Part shown: positions 1 through 8,023 of the stretch, one piece after another
How positions within the stretch are numbered: the stretch's first letter is position 1
How the letters are laid out: each line of letters starts with the position of its first letter
Source: Vibrio ordalii ATCC 33509
GTDB taxonomy: Bacteria > Pseudomonadota > Gammaproteobacteria > Enterobacterales > Vibrionaceae
Length of the DNA: 64,000 nucleotides
Direction of reading: 5' to 3'
NCBI GenBank assembly: GCA_000257205.1
Contig: AEZC01000085.1
Location: 1-64,000, forward strand
The notes under the pieces: model-generated
What the model was told of the DNA's origin: nothing
The model's input: only the letters and a program-made list of their open reading frames with translations
Databases searched by the model: none
Translations under genes and position numbers: made by a program

Positions 1-1
1 G

Positions 2-247
2 TTAGGATGCCACAATATAGATAATATCTGTTTTGTTCAAATTGATGGTGATCCTGTTGGTCCTAGTTCATGTAAGACTAATTCAGTTCGGTGGGATATA
101 GAAAAGGATCCTAATGGTAAGAGCAGTTTTAGTTTGCTAAATGCCGCATATTTCTCTGGAAAGTCAGTAGTACTACAAATTAGTGAGCAATGTTTCAAAT
201 ATCAAAATAACTTTCCTACTTTTGTATGGCTGACAGTGGTTAATTAA
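2..247 (+). CDS. Small secreted-type protein, 3' part only (paralog 1 of 4)
   Basis: The reading frame is open from the window edge to a TAA stop, giving 81 residues of the C-terminal part of a protein; the start lies outside the window. Cysteines occur near its start, middle and end. A segment reading SLLNAAYFSGKSVVLQI is followed by a cysteine, and the same L-(L/S)-x-A-x(5)-K-x-(V/I) plus Cys pattern recurs in the next three genes, so this is a member of a tandem paralog family. Ten bases separate it from the next gene, suggesting one transcript. I do not recognise the family and assign no function; by analogy to its neighbours it is probably exported. Confidence 0.7.
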   Translation, partial: LGCHNIDNICFVQIDGDPVGPSSCKTNSVRWDIEKDPNGKSSFSLLNAAYFSGKSVVLQISEQCFKYQNNFPTFVWLTVVN

Positions 248-257
248 GGTTTAACAT

Positions 258-596
258 ATGTTTATAAGAAAATTATTTATTTTTTTTATATTTTTCTCTG
301 TCTCTATGTCTTCCCAAGCAGAGTGTGAAAAATGGGGTTGCATCGGGAAAATAACTAATATCTATACTAATGCGGATGGGATGATCTATTTTGGCACTGA
401 GTACAACGAGAAGAAAGCGAATTGCACACCAGTTTCTGATGTTTACTTTACACTTAATCCTAAATCAGAAAATGCAAAAGAAATATATTCTTCCGTATTG
501 TCTGCTTATATGGCAGACAAGAAAATACAGCTAAGGGTCAAAGAGGGTAGTCAGGGGTGTGAATTGGCTTATGTTAATTTATCCACATCAATTTAA
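258..596 (+). CDS. Small secreted protein, paralog 2 of 4
   Basis: 112 residues. The N terminus has a Lys/Arg pair, a Phe/Ile-rich hydrophobic stretch and a likely signal peptidase site after SQA (about residue 21), so export is predicted. The mature part has four cysteines (EC at the mature N terminus, GC soon after, one near residue 56 and one near 101), which could form two disulfides in the periplasm or outside. The SSVLSAYMADKKIQLRV segment matches the conserved block of its three neighbours. The gene follows paralog 1 by 10 bases, with AAGG ahead of the ATG. Base composition is AT-rich compared with the genes after 1440. Function unknown; no catalytic motif seen. Confidence 0.75.
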   Translation: MFIRKLFIFFIFFSVSMSSQAECEKWGCIGKITNIYTNADGMIYFGTEYNEKKANCTPVSDVYFTLNPKSENAKEIYSSVLSAYMADKKIQLRVKEGSQGCELAYVNLSTSI

Positions 597-608
597 GGTG
601 AAACTTGT

Positions 609-965
609 ATGATTTTAAAAATGAAAATTAAACAATTTTTTTGGTTTATGTTAATGGCTGTCTCATGTAATGCTTATGCCGATATTACCTGTTCTGGTAA
701 GGTATTGACTGTTTTACAGTATGCTAATGGTAGTGTAAATGTTAAGACATCTTATCGTAATGATTATACATATATATGTAATACCGTATCTAATTGGAAG
801 GGCATCAGCCCTGATGCCTGTCGTTCTATGTTGAGTATTGCTCTTTCCGCTAAGGCTGTCGATAAAAATATCCTTGTTTACTATTCTGGTAATCAATTTT
901 CTTGTGCAACGATCCCTAAATATGCTAATTCACCTTCTCCTGTCTATGTAGGAATAGATCAATAA
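609..965 (+). CDS. Small secreted protein, paralog 3 of 4
   Basis: 118 residues from the ATG at 609, which has AAGGTG eight bases upstream; a second in-frame ATG at 621 is an alternative start. A hydrophobic signal segment ends at NAYA before DITCSGK, so the mature chain begins near residue 25. It shares the paralog plan: Cys-x-Gly-Lys near the mature N terminus, a middle cysteine pair, the SMLSIALSAKAVDKNILV block and a late cysteine. The stop codon overlaps the start of the next gene (TAATG), showing translational coupling. I do not recognise a named family; an extracellular or periplasmic binding or toxin-subunit-like role is only a guess. Confidence 0.75.
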   Translation: MILKMKIKQFFWFMLMAVSCNAYADITCSGKVLTVLQYANGSVNVKTSYRNDYTYICNTVSNWKGISPDACRSMLSIALSAKAVDKNILVYYSGNQFSCATIPKYANSPSPVYVGIDQ

Positions 966-1321
966 TGATGACTAAAAATTCTGTTATAAGCATAACGCTA
1001 CTCACGTTAATGTCTGTCTTGACCGCATTTAATGCCCATGCTGCTCGTCAGGTTGGTAAGATTACAGGTGTCATTCCCTATGAAGCTTCAGGGAAAAAGA
1101 TTGTAATTTTTAAAATCGAAAACAATATTGCCCAAGGGTGTAATGTTACTGGCCGTTTTGCATTTGATGAGTCCAAGAAAAATTTTGATTTGATGTCTTC
1201 TGCGCTTCTTTCAGCATTTCATAGCCAAAAGACTGTTCAAGTAGAATATACGGACAGTTGCAATATTTGGGGAAATTCGTACGACATTGCATATTTCTGC
1301 ATCGGGGACATACCTTGTTAG
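965..1321 (+). CDS. Small secreted protein, paralog 4 of 4
   Basis: 118 residues starting with Met-Met at 965, overlapping the previous stop by one base. The signal peptide runs to about residue 26 (NAHA then ARQVGKITG). The GKITG-V-I segment aligns with GKITNIY of paralog 2 and GKVLTVL of paralog 3, and [20 protein letters not shown] is the shared C-terminal block followed by a cysteine. It ends with two further cysteines. It closes the array; the next gene, pabA, starts 118 bases later in ordinary Vibrio base composition. No function can be assigned. Confidence 0.75.
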   Translation: MMTKNSVISITLLTLMSVLTAFNAHAARQVGKITGVIPYEASGKKIVIFKIENNIAQGCNVTGRFAFDESKKNFDLMSSALLSAFHSQKTVQVEYTDSCNIWGNSYDIAYFCIGDIPC

Positions 1322-1371
1322 CTTACTTATCACCAACTTTCTGGTTTGCCTTTCCTCTTTAAACTTAATAC

Positions 1372-1399
1372 TTGCCTTTCATTATGGGTATTGCACAAT
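1372..1399 (+). promoter_or_regulatory. Possible sigma-70 promoter of pabA
   Basis: TTGCCT at 1372-1377 and CACAAT at 1394-1399 are separated by 16 bases and lie about 40 bases before the pabA start codon. Both hexamers depart from consensus, so this is tentative. It would let pabA be expressed separately from the secreted-protein array. Confidence 0.35.
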
Positions 1400-1439
1400 A
1401 GCGCCTCTCGCTGACTTTACCCAGAGCGCTTTAATTCAC

Positions 1440-2018
1440 ATGCTACTTATCATCGATAACTACGATTCGTTTACCTACAACTTGTACCAATACTTCTGTG
1501 AGCTGGGAGTTCAAGTGACGGTGGTGCGTAATGATGAAATCGATATCGCTGGCATTGAAGCGCTCAGCCCAACGCATCTGGTGATTTCCCCTGGGCCTTG
1601 CACGCCGAATGAGGCGGGAATTTCACTGGCCGCGATTGAACATTTTGCGGGTAAACTTCCGATTTTAGGAGTCTGCCTTGGGCATCAAGCCATTGCGCAA
1701 GTGTTTGGCGGGCAAGTGGTGCGAGCCAAAAAGGTGATGCATGGTAAAACTTCACCGATCCAACACACCAACCGTGGCCTCTTTCTAGGGCTCAATAACC
1801 CGTTAACCGTTACTCGCTACCATTCGTTGGTGGTCAAAGCCGATTCTCTTGCGGACTGTTTTGAGCTCACCGCTTGGACTCAACAGGCCGATGGTTCGAT
1901 GGACGAAATCATGGGTTACCAACATAAAACACTGCCAATTGATGCCGTGCAGTTTCATCCTGAATCAATTAAAACAGAACAGGGTCATCAACTGCTCGCA
2001 AATTTTTTGCGCCGTTGA
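1440..2018 (+). CDS. pabA: Aminodeoxychorismate/anthranilate synthase glutamine amidotransferase subunit
   Basis: 192 residues; class I glutamine amidotransferase that hydrolyses glutamine and passes ammonia to PabB for 4-amino-4-deoxychorismate (folate pathway). The start chosen is ATG 1440 ([12 protein letters not shown]), the family's usual N terminus; an upstream in-frame extension to 1287 overlaps the previous gene and looks unrelated. The nucleophile Cys79 sits in GVCLGHQ, and His173/Glu175 in FHPESI complete the triad. The oxyanion region SPGPCTP is present. TrpG of anthranilate synthase is very similar, but standing alone next to argD, away from trp genes, favours PabA. Confidence 0.9.
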   Translation: MLLIIDNYDSFTYNLYQYFCELGVQVTVVRNDEIDIAGIEALSPTHLVISPGPCTPNEAGISLAAIEHFAGKLPILGVCLGHQAIAQVFGGQVVRAKKVMHGKTSPIQHTNRGLFLGLNNPLTVTRYHSLVVKADSLADCFELTAWTQQADGSMDEIMGYQHKTLPIDAVQFHPESIKTEQGHQLLANFLRR

Positions 2019-2202
2019 ACCATTCTCAACCGGACTGCGATCACCTTTCTTAACATTTTCTTCATCATTTCTGCTGTTTTTTATCTTTGCAATATTATGC
2101 ACCATACATCCTGTTGGAATGAGGGATGGCTTGTTGCCTCAAGGCCTTGTTGTGCTTATTCATATTATTTATAAAAAAGTGCTTCATAAAAGAGGTGACT
2201 TA

Positions 2203-2214
2203 ATGCATAAATAA
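2203..2214 (+). other. Three-codon minimal ORF with a good ribosome binding site
   Basis: AGAGGTGA ends a few bases before ATG CAT AAA TAA in the leader region between pabA and argD. The strong Shine-Dalgarno sequence serves no longer frame. It could be a chance match or a vestige; it also lies beside a candidate ArgR half site. Confidence 0.15.
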
Positions 2215-2294
2215 TCATAAGTAGTGACGATTGTCGGTGGTTCTGCCGATCTAAAAGAATAAATCACTATTGAAATGGTTAATAATTTGTAAAT
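2204..2294 (+). promoter_or_regulatory. Candidate argD promoter with ArgR sites
   Basis: The 378-base gap after pabA (2019-2396) holds TTGAAA at 2270-2275 and TACAAT at 2294-2299, 18 bases apart, a reasonable sigma-70 promoter about 100 bases before argD. Overlapping the -35 element, 2260-2273 matches the ArgR core TnAAT-N4-ATTnA at every fixed position. A weaker match follows at 2279-2292 and another, isolated, lies at 2204-2217. ArgR control of argD is expected from the family; binding here is inferred. Nothing else is recognisable in the gap. Confidence 0.45.
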
Positions 2295-2396
2295 ACAATG
2301 CTGCATTAGCTAAAAAGCGAAACAATATCTTCCACTCAAGCGTTTAGTAGGAAGATCGCAATCTGCTTGGCATGCGGTATCAAGAGGGAATGTGTA

Positions 2397-3608
2397 ATGA
2401 CAGTGGAAAATAATGTAGATCGCAATCTGTTTGATGAGGTGATGGTCCCTTGTTATAACCCGATGGAGATGATTCCAGTTAAAGGGCAGGGCTCTCGAGT
2501 GTGGGATCAACAAGGTCATGAATACATCGACTTTGCTGGCGGTATTGCGGTGAGTTGTTTGGGCCATTGCCATCCGGCGATGGTTGATGCGATCACCAAG
2601 CAAGCCAATAAGTTGTGGCATCTCAGTAACGTGATGACTAATGAGCCTGCTTTGCGCTTGGCGAAAAAATTAACGCAAGTCAGTTTTGCTGAAAAGGTGT
2701 TTTTTGCTAACTCCGGCGCGGAAGCTAATGAAGCGGCGCTCAAACTGGCGCGTCGCTGGGCCGCTGATGTCCATGGTGAACAAAAATCAGAAATCATCGC
2801 CTTTAACCAAGGCTTCCACGGCCGCACTTTCTTTACAGTGACGGTTGGGGGGCAAGCAACTTATTCCGATGGATTTGGTCCTAAACCTTCGGATGTTACC
2901 CACCTACCGTATAACGATATTGAAGCGTTGCAAGCACACATCTCTGATCGCACTTGTGCGGTAATGATGGAACCCTTGCAAGGCGAGGGTGGCATTGTGT
3001 CCCCTTCGGCTGAGTTTGTCCAAGCCGTGCGTGAATTGTGCAATAAGCACAACGCCCTGTTGATCTTTGATGAAGTGCAAACCGGTAATGGCCGCACTGG
3101 TGAGTTCTATGCTTATCAAGGATTGGGCGTCACGCCGGATATTTTAAGTACCGCGAAATCATTAGGTGGCGGTTTCCCTATTGGCGCTATGCTCACCACA
3201 AACGAATTGGCCGCGCATTTTAAAGTGGGCACTCACGGCTCTACTTATGGTGGCAACCCACTGGCTTGCGCGGTAGCGGAAGCGGTGGTTAATGTGGTTA
3301 GTCAGCCAGAAACCTTGGCTGGCGTGAAGGAGCGTGAAGCGCTCTTTCGTGAAGGATTAGCTAACATTAATGAGAAGTACCACATTTTTAGTGAAATCCG
3401 TGGTAAAGGTCTACTGCTTGGCGCGGCATTGAATGAGCAGTGGCAAGGTCGCGCTCGCGATATCCTACAAGCCGCGGGCAAGCAAGGTTTACTGGTGTTG
3501 GTTGCGGGTATGAACGTGGTTCGTATGACGCCTTCATTAGTGATCACCAAACAAGAAATAGAAGAAGGCTTAGCAAGATTAGATAAAGCTATTGCATCAC
3601 TCATGTAG
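2397..3608 (+). CDS. argD: Acetylornithine/succinylornithine aminotransferase
   Basis: 403 residues, a class III PLP-dependent aminotransferase. It converts N-acetylglutamate semialdehyde to N-acetylornithine in arginine synthesis, and the same family (ArgD/AstC) transaminates succinylornithine in arginine degradation. The PLP lysine is about residue 254 in [10 protein letters not shown], with FDEVQTG upstream and the SGAEANE phosphate-binding segment near 107. The ATG at 2397 follows AGAGGG by about nine bases; an earlier in-frame ATG at 2367 lacks a ribosome site. It is followed by astA and astD, so this copy probably works in both directions of arginine metabolism. Confidence 0.92.
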   Translation: MTVENNVDRNLFDEVMVPCYNPMEMIPVKGQGSRVWDQQGHEYIDFAGGIAVSCLGHCHPAMVDAITKQANKLWHLSNVMTNEPALRLAKKLTQVSFAEKVFFANSGAEANEAALKLARRWAADVHGEQKSEIIAFNQGFHGRTFFTVTVGGQATYSDGFGPKPSDVTHLPYNDIEALQAHISDRTCAVMMEPLQGEGGIVSPSAEFVQAVRELCNKHNALLIFDEVQTGNGRTGEFYAYQGLGVTPDILSTAKSLGGGFPIGAMLTTNELAAHFKVGTHGSTYGGNPLACAVAEAVVNVVSQPETLAGVKEREALFREGLANINEKYHIFSEIRGKGLLLGAALNEQWQGRARDILQAAGKQGLLVLVAGMNVVRMTPSLVITKQEIEEGLARLDKAIASLM

Positions 3609-3623
3609 TGAAAAAGCCTAGCA

Positions 3624-3646
3624 GCCCAAGGTAGGATGCCTTGGGC
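3624..3646 (+). other. Intercistronic hairpin between argD and astA
   Basis: GCCCAAGG and CCTTGGGC pair around a 7-base loop, with no following T run. It is more likely an RNA-stabilising or processing hairpin within the operon than a terminator, just before the GGAGGG ribosome site of astA. Confidence 0.5.
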
Positions 3647-3674
3647 CACTTCAAGCATCTGGAGGGAAGTATTG

Positions 3675-4694
3675 ATGCTAGTTGTTCGCCCTATCGCAAT
3701 GTCGGACTACGATGCGCTACACACATGCGCTATTGAATCCGGTCACGGGTTTACATCACTACCCGTGAATGAAAAGCTCTTAACCAACCGTATTACTCAT
3801 TCTGAATACAGCTTCGCTAAACCCGACGTCTCAGAGCCGGGAGATGAAGGTTACCTGATGGTCGGTTTTGATTCTGAAACCGGTGAGGTAGCAGGGACGA
3901 CTGGCGTTGAGGCATCGATTGGCCATGACGTGCCGTTTTATTCTTATCACATCAGCACGATCGTGCATTCGTCGCCTAAGCTGAAGGTCAACAATACCGT
4001 CAAGTTGCTTACTTTTGGCAATAACTACACGGGATGCAGTGAAATTTGTACGCTTTTTTTACGCCCAGATTTTCGTCAAGGGTTGAATGGGCGTTTGATG
4101 TCGAAATGCCGTTTTCTGATGATGGCAGAACACCCACATCGTTTTTCTAAAACCATCTTTGCTGAAATGCGTGGTGTGTCTGATGCCGAAGGCAACTCGC
4201 CCTTTTGGCAATGGCTGCAAGAGCATTTTTTCTCGATTGATTTCACTATGGCTGATTATTTAACTGGCATTGGTAAAAAAGGGTTTATTGCTGATCTGAT
4301 GCCCAAACTGCCGATATACGTCAACTTATTGAGTAAAGAGGCACAAGCGGTGATTGGTCAAGTGCATGACAATACCCGTCCAGCGTTAACGCTACTCGAG
4401 CGTGAAGGATTCACCTGCCGTAACTATGTAGACATTTTTGATGCAGGTCCAACGGTTGAGTGTGATTTGCGCAATATCGAATCCGTACGTCACTCGGTGC
4501 GAGCGAAAGTGGAACTGACCGAGCATTCAAGCTCGCAAGATTATCTTATCTGCAATAGCTCGTTTGAAAACTTTCGTGCTACTGCTGCAAAAGGTGCTTA
4601 TAACCGCGAAACGGAAACGGTGATCATCTCACCTAAAGTGGCGCAAGCTCTATTGGTTGATAGTGGTGATTTTGTTCGAATTTTGGCGCAGTAA
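3675..4694 (+). CDS. astA: Arginine N-succinyltransferase
   Basis: 339 residues, the usual AstA length. It transfers succinyl from succinyl-CoA to arginine, the first step of the arginine succinyltransferase (AST) catabolic pathway. The sequence begins MLVVRPIAMSDYDAL, shows the GNAT-like acyltransferase region FLRPDFRQGLNGRLMSK and the family segment FAEMRG. GGAGGG lies 8 bases before ATG 3675. It sits between argD (the astC equivalent) and astD; astB and astE are not in this window, so the pathway is split across the genome. Confidence 0.93.
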   Translation: MLVVRPIAMSDYDALHTCAIESGHGFTSLPVNEKLLTNRITHSEYSFAKPDVSEPGDEGYLMVGFDSETGEVAGTTGVEASIGHDVPFYSYHISTIVHSSPKLKVNNTVKLLTFGNNYTGCSEICTLFLRPDFRQGLNGRLMSKCRFLMMAEHPHRFSKTIFAEMRGVSDAEGNSPFWQWLQEHFFSIDFTMADYLTGIGKKGFIADLMPKLPIYVNLLSKEAQAVIGQVHDNTRPALTLLEREGFTCRNYVDIFDAGPTVECDLRNIESVRHSVRAKVELTEHSSSQDYLICNSSFENFRATAAKGAYNRETETVIISPKVAQALLVDSGDFVRILAQ

Positions 4695-4725
4695 AATAGG
4701 TACATTGGAAGGTAAGGATTAACAG

Positions 4726-6183
4726 ATGACTCAGTGGATTGCAGGTGAATGGTTAGCTGGACAAGGCGAGGCAATGCTTTCGCTTAGTCCCTATAACAAT
4801 GAGACGATTTGGCAGGGCGATAGCGCCACACCCGCGCAAGTAGAAGCAGCGGTTACGGCGGCAAGAGTCGCATTTATAGAGTGGAAAAAACGCCCTTTTG
4901 TTGAGCGTGAGCAATATGTCTTAGCCTTCGCTGAAAAAGTGAAACAGCGCAGTGAAGAGCTTGCGCAGATCATCGCCAAAGAGACAGGGAAGCCACTCTG
5001 GGAAACGCGTACTGAAGCGGCAGCAGTAGCGGGTAAAATCGCTATATCCATTCGAGCTTATCATGATCGCACTGGTGAAAACACACGCGAAGCGGCGGGT
5101 AATCAACTGGTATTGCGTCATCGTCCATTGGGCGTTCTTGCGGTTTTTGGTCCGTATAATTTTCCTGCCCACCTGCCGAATGGTCATATTGTGCCTGCAC
5201 TTTTAGCGGGTAATACGGTTGTGTTTAAACCTTCAGAGCAGACTCCGTGGACGGGTGAGTTTGTGATGAAGTTGTGGCAAGAAGCAGGCCTACCTGCGGG
5301 TGTACTTAACCTAGTGCAGGGCGCGAAGGAAACGGGTATTGCGCTTGCTCAGGCCAAAGGTATTGATGGCCTTCTTTTTACTGGCAGCGCAAATACAGGT
5401 CATTTACTCCATCGCCAGTTTGCTGGGCAGCCGGGGAAAATGCTGGCTTTAGAAATGGGCGGCAACAACCCAATGGTCATCTCTAAGCAGTATGGCGAGC
5501 TTGATGCGGCAGTGTATACCATTATCCAATCGGCATTTCTGAGTGCCGGGCAGCGGTGTACCTGCGCACGGCGTCTTTACGTTCCTGAAGGGAATGAAGG
5601 TGATCTGTTACTTGAAAAGCTGGTCAGTGCCACTCAAAAATTGCGTATTGATCACCCCTTTGCTGAGCCAGCACCTTTTATGGGGCCACAAATATCACAA
5701 GCGGCGGCGCAGTTCATTCTTGCTGCTCAGGATAATTTACGCACCTTAGGTGGCGTCAGCTTGCTGGCCGCGACACCTTTGCAGGCGGCGTTTGTCACTC
5801 CGGGCATTATTGATGTCACCGCAGTTAGTCAATTGCCTGATGAAGAGTATTTCGGGCCATTGTTACAAGTCGTGCGTTACCAAAGCTTAGATCAAGCGGT
5901 GCAACTGGCTAATGAAACTCGCTTTGGTTTATCGGCAGGCTTAGTGTCGACCAATGATGCCGAATGGGATTACTTTGTCGATCATATCCGCGCTGGTATT
6001 GTAAATCGTAATCGACAATTAACCGGAGCCAGTGGTGATGCACCGTTTGGTGGGCCGGGAGCGTCGGGAAATTTAAGACCAAGCGCCTATTACGCGGCTG
6101 ATTACTGCGCATACCCAATGGCATCAATGGAAGGTTGTTCGACAGAACTGCCTGCCACGCTCAGCCCTGGGGTTGAGCTATAG
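4726..6183 (+). CDS. astD: Succinylglutamate semialdehyde dehydrogenase
   Basis: 485 residues, NAD-dependent aldehyde dehydrogenase oxidising N-succinylglutamate semialdehyde to N-succinylglutamate in the AST pathway. Family hallmarks are all present: the active-site Asn in YNFPAH (about 145), the NAD-binding [15 protein letters not shown], the general base Glu in LEMGGNNP (about 243) and the nucleophile Cys278 in AGQRCTC. It follows astA by 31 bases with AAGGTAAGGA before the ATG. The neighbourhood fixes the substrate within this large superfamily. Confidence 0.93.
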   Translation: MTQWIAGEWLAGQGEAMLSLSPYNNETIWQGDSATPAQVEAAVTAARVAFIEWKKRPFVEREQYVLAFAEKVKQRSEELAQIIAKETGKPLWETRTEAAAVAGKIAISIRAYHDRTGENTREAAGNQLVLRHRPLGVLAVFGPYNFPAHLPNGHIVPALLAGNTVVFKPSEQTPWTGEFVMKLWQEAGLPAGVLNLVQGAKETGIALAQAKGIDGLLFTGSANTGHLLHRQFAGQPGKMLALEMGGNNPMVISKQYGELDAAVYTIIQSAFLSAGQRCTCARRLYVPEGNEGDLLLEKLVSATQKLRIDHPFAEPAPFMGPQISQAAAQFILAAQDNLRTLGGVSLLAATPLQAAFVTPGIIDVTAVSQLPDEEYFGPLLQVVRYQSLDQAVQLANETRFGLSAGLVSTNDAEWDYFVDHIRAGIVNRNRQLTGASGDAPFGGPGASGNLRPSAYYAADYCAYPMASMEGCSTELPATLSPGVEL

Positions 6184-6251
6184 CAGTAAACTTTATCTAA
6201 AACCCCATGCCTACTAGCATGGTTTAAACCGAGCACAGACAAGGAGGCGTT

Positions 6252-7046
6252 ATGACGCCAACCGTTTTATTTCAATCATTATGGAATGACTACATTCAGC
6301 GCCTTTGCCCTTCTGCCGACAAAGTCCATCACTTGCTTCAAGAAGACGAAGCCTTGATTAATGACCATATTGCGTTGCGAACCTTCAATGTTGCGCCATT
6401 AGGTATTGAAACGCTGGCTAAGCCTTTTCTTGCCTTAGGCTACGTTGCCTGTGGTGATTATGTGTTTGAAAGTAAGAAGCTGGTAGCGAAGCACTATGAA
6501 CACCCTGATTCGACCCAGCCTAAAGTATTCATAAGCGAGCTGAAAGTGGAAGAGTGCTCACCTGCACTCCAAGCCATTGTGGAGAAACTGCTACATCAAG
6601 TCGATAGCAATAAATTAAACAGCAGTGACTTTTTATATGGCGGTCGCCTGTGGCAACTAAGCTACAGCGATTATTTGCAGCTTGCCAACGAAAGTGAATA
6701 CGCCGCTTGGTTGGCGGCGCATGGTTATGGCGCAAACCATTTCACTGTTAGTGTTAATCAACTGCAGGCGTTTAATGAAGTGAAAGCGGTCAATGATCAT
6801 CTACGCCAAGCGGGTTTTACCATCAATGAAAATGGTGGGGAAGTGAAAGGTACGCCTGATGTGCTGCTTGAGCAGTCGTCGACCATGGCCGATAAAGTAC
6901 CGGTGCAATTTACGGAAGGGGTGGAGGTGATTCCCGGTGGATTCTATGAATTTGCCAAACGCTATCCAATGGTCAACGGTGAACTCTACAGTGGTTTTGT
7001 GGCGGCCTCTGCAGATAAGATATTTGAAAGTACAGACATGCAATAG
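6252..7046 (+). CDS. DUF1338 family protein, 2-oxoadipate dioxygenase/decarboxylase-like
   Basis: 264 residues. DUF1338 proteins fold like vicinal-oxygen-chelate enzymes, and characterised members (HglS, YdcJ) are Fe(II)-dependent 2-oxoadipate dioxygenase/decarboxylases. The expected metal ligands can be seen: His39 in NDHIALRTF, a His near 162 in ANHFTVSV and a Glu near 232 in GGFYEFAKRYP. An AAGGAGG ribosome site precedes ATG 6252. It lies 68 bases after astD and probably shares its transcript, so a role on an arginine or lysine-derived 2-oxoacid is possible. The exact substrate is not shown by the sequence. Confidence 0.8.
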   Translation: MTPTVLFQSLWNDYIQRLCPSADKVHHLLQEDEALINDHIALRTFNVAPLGIETLAKPFLALGYVACGDYVFESKKLVAKHYEHPDSTQPKVFISELKVEECSPALQAIVEKLLHQVDSNKLNSSDFLYGGRLWQLSYSDYLQLANESEYAAWLAAHGYGANHFTVSVNQLQAFNEVKAVNDHLRQAGFTINENGGEVKGTPDVLLEQSSTMADKVPVQFTEGVEVIPGGFYEFAKRYPMVNGELYSGFVAASADKIFESTDMQ

Positions 7047-7086
7047 CCTCTCATCTTTTTACTTTCGTATCGAAATATCACCAAAG

Positions 7087-7118
7087 AAAAAGCCACCTGA
7101 GTTCCCCAAGGTGGCTTT
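7087..7118. terminator. Bidirectional terminator between the ast operon and crp
   Basis: AAAGCCACCT (7089-7098) pairs with AGGTGGCTTT (7109-7118). Read on the minus strand the stem is followed by TTTTCTTTGG, giving a good terminator for crp; on the plus strand it follows the DUF1338 gene. Confidence 0.85.
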
Positions 7119-7149
7119 ATGCATTCAATCTCAATCATTTTGATTGAAA

Positions 7150-7782
7150 TTAACGAGTTCCGTACACCACGATAGTTTTACCGTGGGCAGAAATTAAATT
7201 CTGCTCTTCGAGCATCTTCAAAATACGTCCCACAGTTTCACGAGAACAGCCTACAATTTGGCCGATCTCTTGACGGGTGATTTTGATTTGCATGCCATCT
7301 GGGTGCGTCATTGCATCAGGTTGTTTCGCTAGGTTAAGTAGCGTTTGTGCAATACGGCCCGTCACGTCTAGGAAGGCTAAATCGCCTACTTTTTGACTGG
7401 TGACTTGCAGGCGTCGAGAAATTTGTGCAGACAGACGCATTAAGATGTCTGGGTTCACTTGGATAAGCTGACGGAATTTCTTAAAAGAGATTTCCGCAAC
7501 TTCACAAGGTGATTTTGCACGGACCCAAGCAGTACGCTCTTGGTCTTCTTCAAATAGACCAAGCTCACCGATAAAGTCACCTTGGTTGAGGTAAGAGAGG
7601 ATCATCTCTTTACCTTCTTCGTCTTTAATCAATACCGCTACCGAGCCTTTGACGATGTAGTACAGCGTCTCTGCTTTTTCGCCAGCATGAATCAACGTGC
7701 TTTTCGATGGGTATTTATGAATATGACAGTGTGAAAGAAACCACTCTAGTGTTGGATCGGTTTGAGGTTTACCTAGAACCAT
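7150..7782 (-). CDS. crp: cAMP receptor protein
   Basis: 210 residues, the same length as E. coli CRP. Global regulator that binds cAMP and then TGTGA-N6-TCACA sites to control carbon use, and in V. cholerae also virulence, biofilm and quorum sensing. The N-terminal cyclic-nucleotide domain carries the [18 protein letters not shown] phosphate-binding cassette. The C-terminal helix-turn-helix [20 protein letters not shown] has the Arg-Glu-x(3)-Arg contacts conserved from E. coli. It is transcribed towards the ast cluster and away from prkB, with a 241-base leader containing a candidate CRP site. Confidence 0.98.
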   Translation of the reverse strand: MVLGKPQTDPTLEWFLSHCHIHKYPSKSTLIHAGEKAETLYYIVKGSVAVLIKDEEGKEMILSYLNQGDFIGELGLFEEDQERTAWVRAKSPCEVAEISFKKFRQLIQVNPDILMRLSAQISRRLQVTSQKVGDLAFLDVTGRIAQTLLNLAKQPDAMTHPDGMQIKITRQEIGQIVGCSRETVGRILKMLEEQNLISAHGKTIVVYGTR

Positions 7783-7974
7783 AATATCTCACTTCCTCTG
7801 CAGGGTACGCTTGCCGCTTTCCATATTGTAGCTAAGCCTAAAATAAGCTTACTAGGATAAGAGCACTTTCCAAATGCTGCAAGCTAACTTGTGTTTCGGT
7901 TAAGGATAGTATCCTTTTTCAGAAACGATTTCTTGATTTTAATCGTGTCAGTGGCATGATTTTTTACGCAAAAC

Positions 7975-7990
7975 TGTGCACATGATCACG
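7975..7990. promoter_or_regulatory. Candidate CRP site upstream of crp
   Basis: TGTGC-ACATGA-TCACG matches 8 of 10 bases of TGTGA-N6-TCACA, about 190 bases upstream of the crp start codon. Autoregulation of crp is known in enterobacteria; here it is inferred from this match only. Confidence 0.4.
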
Positions 7991-8023
7991 GTATGAAAAG
8001 TAACCGTCAACTTGTCCGATCAC

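Noticed and set aside
1287..1439. N-terminal extension of pabA
   Set aside because: The 51 extra residues overlap the preceding gene and do not resemble PabA; the family start is at 1440.
3624..3646. Terminator between argD and astA
   Set aside because: A stable stem but no T run, and the genes are expected to be cotranscribed.
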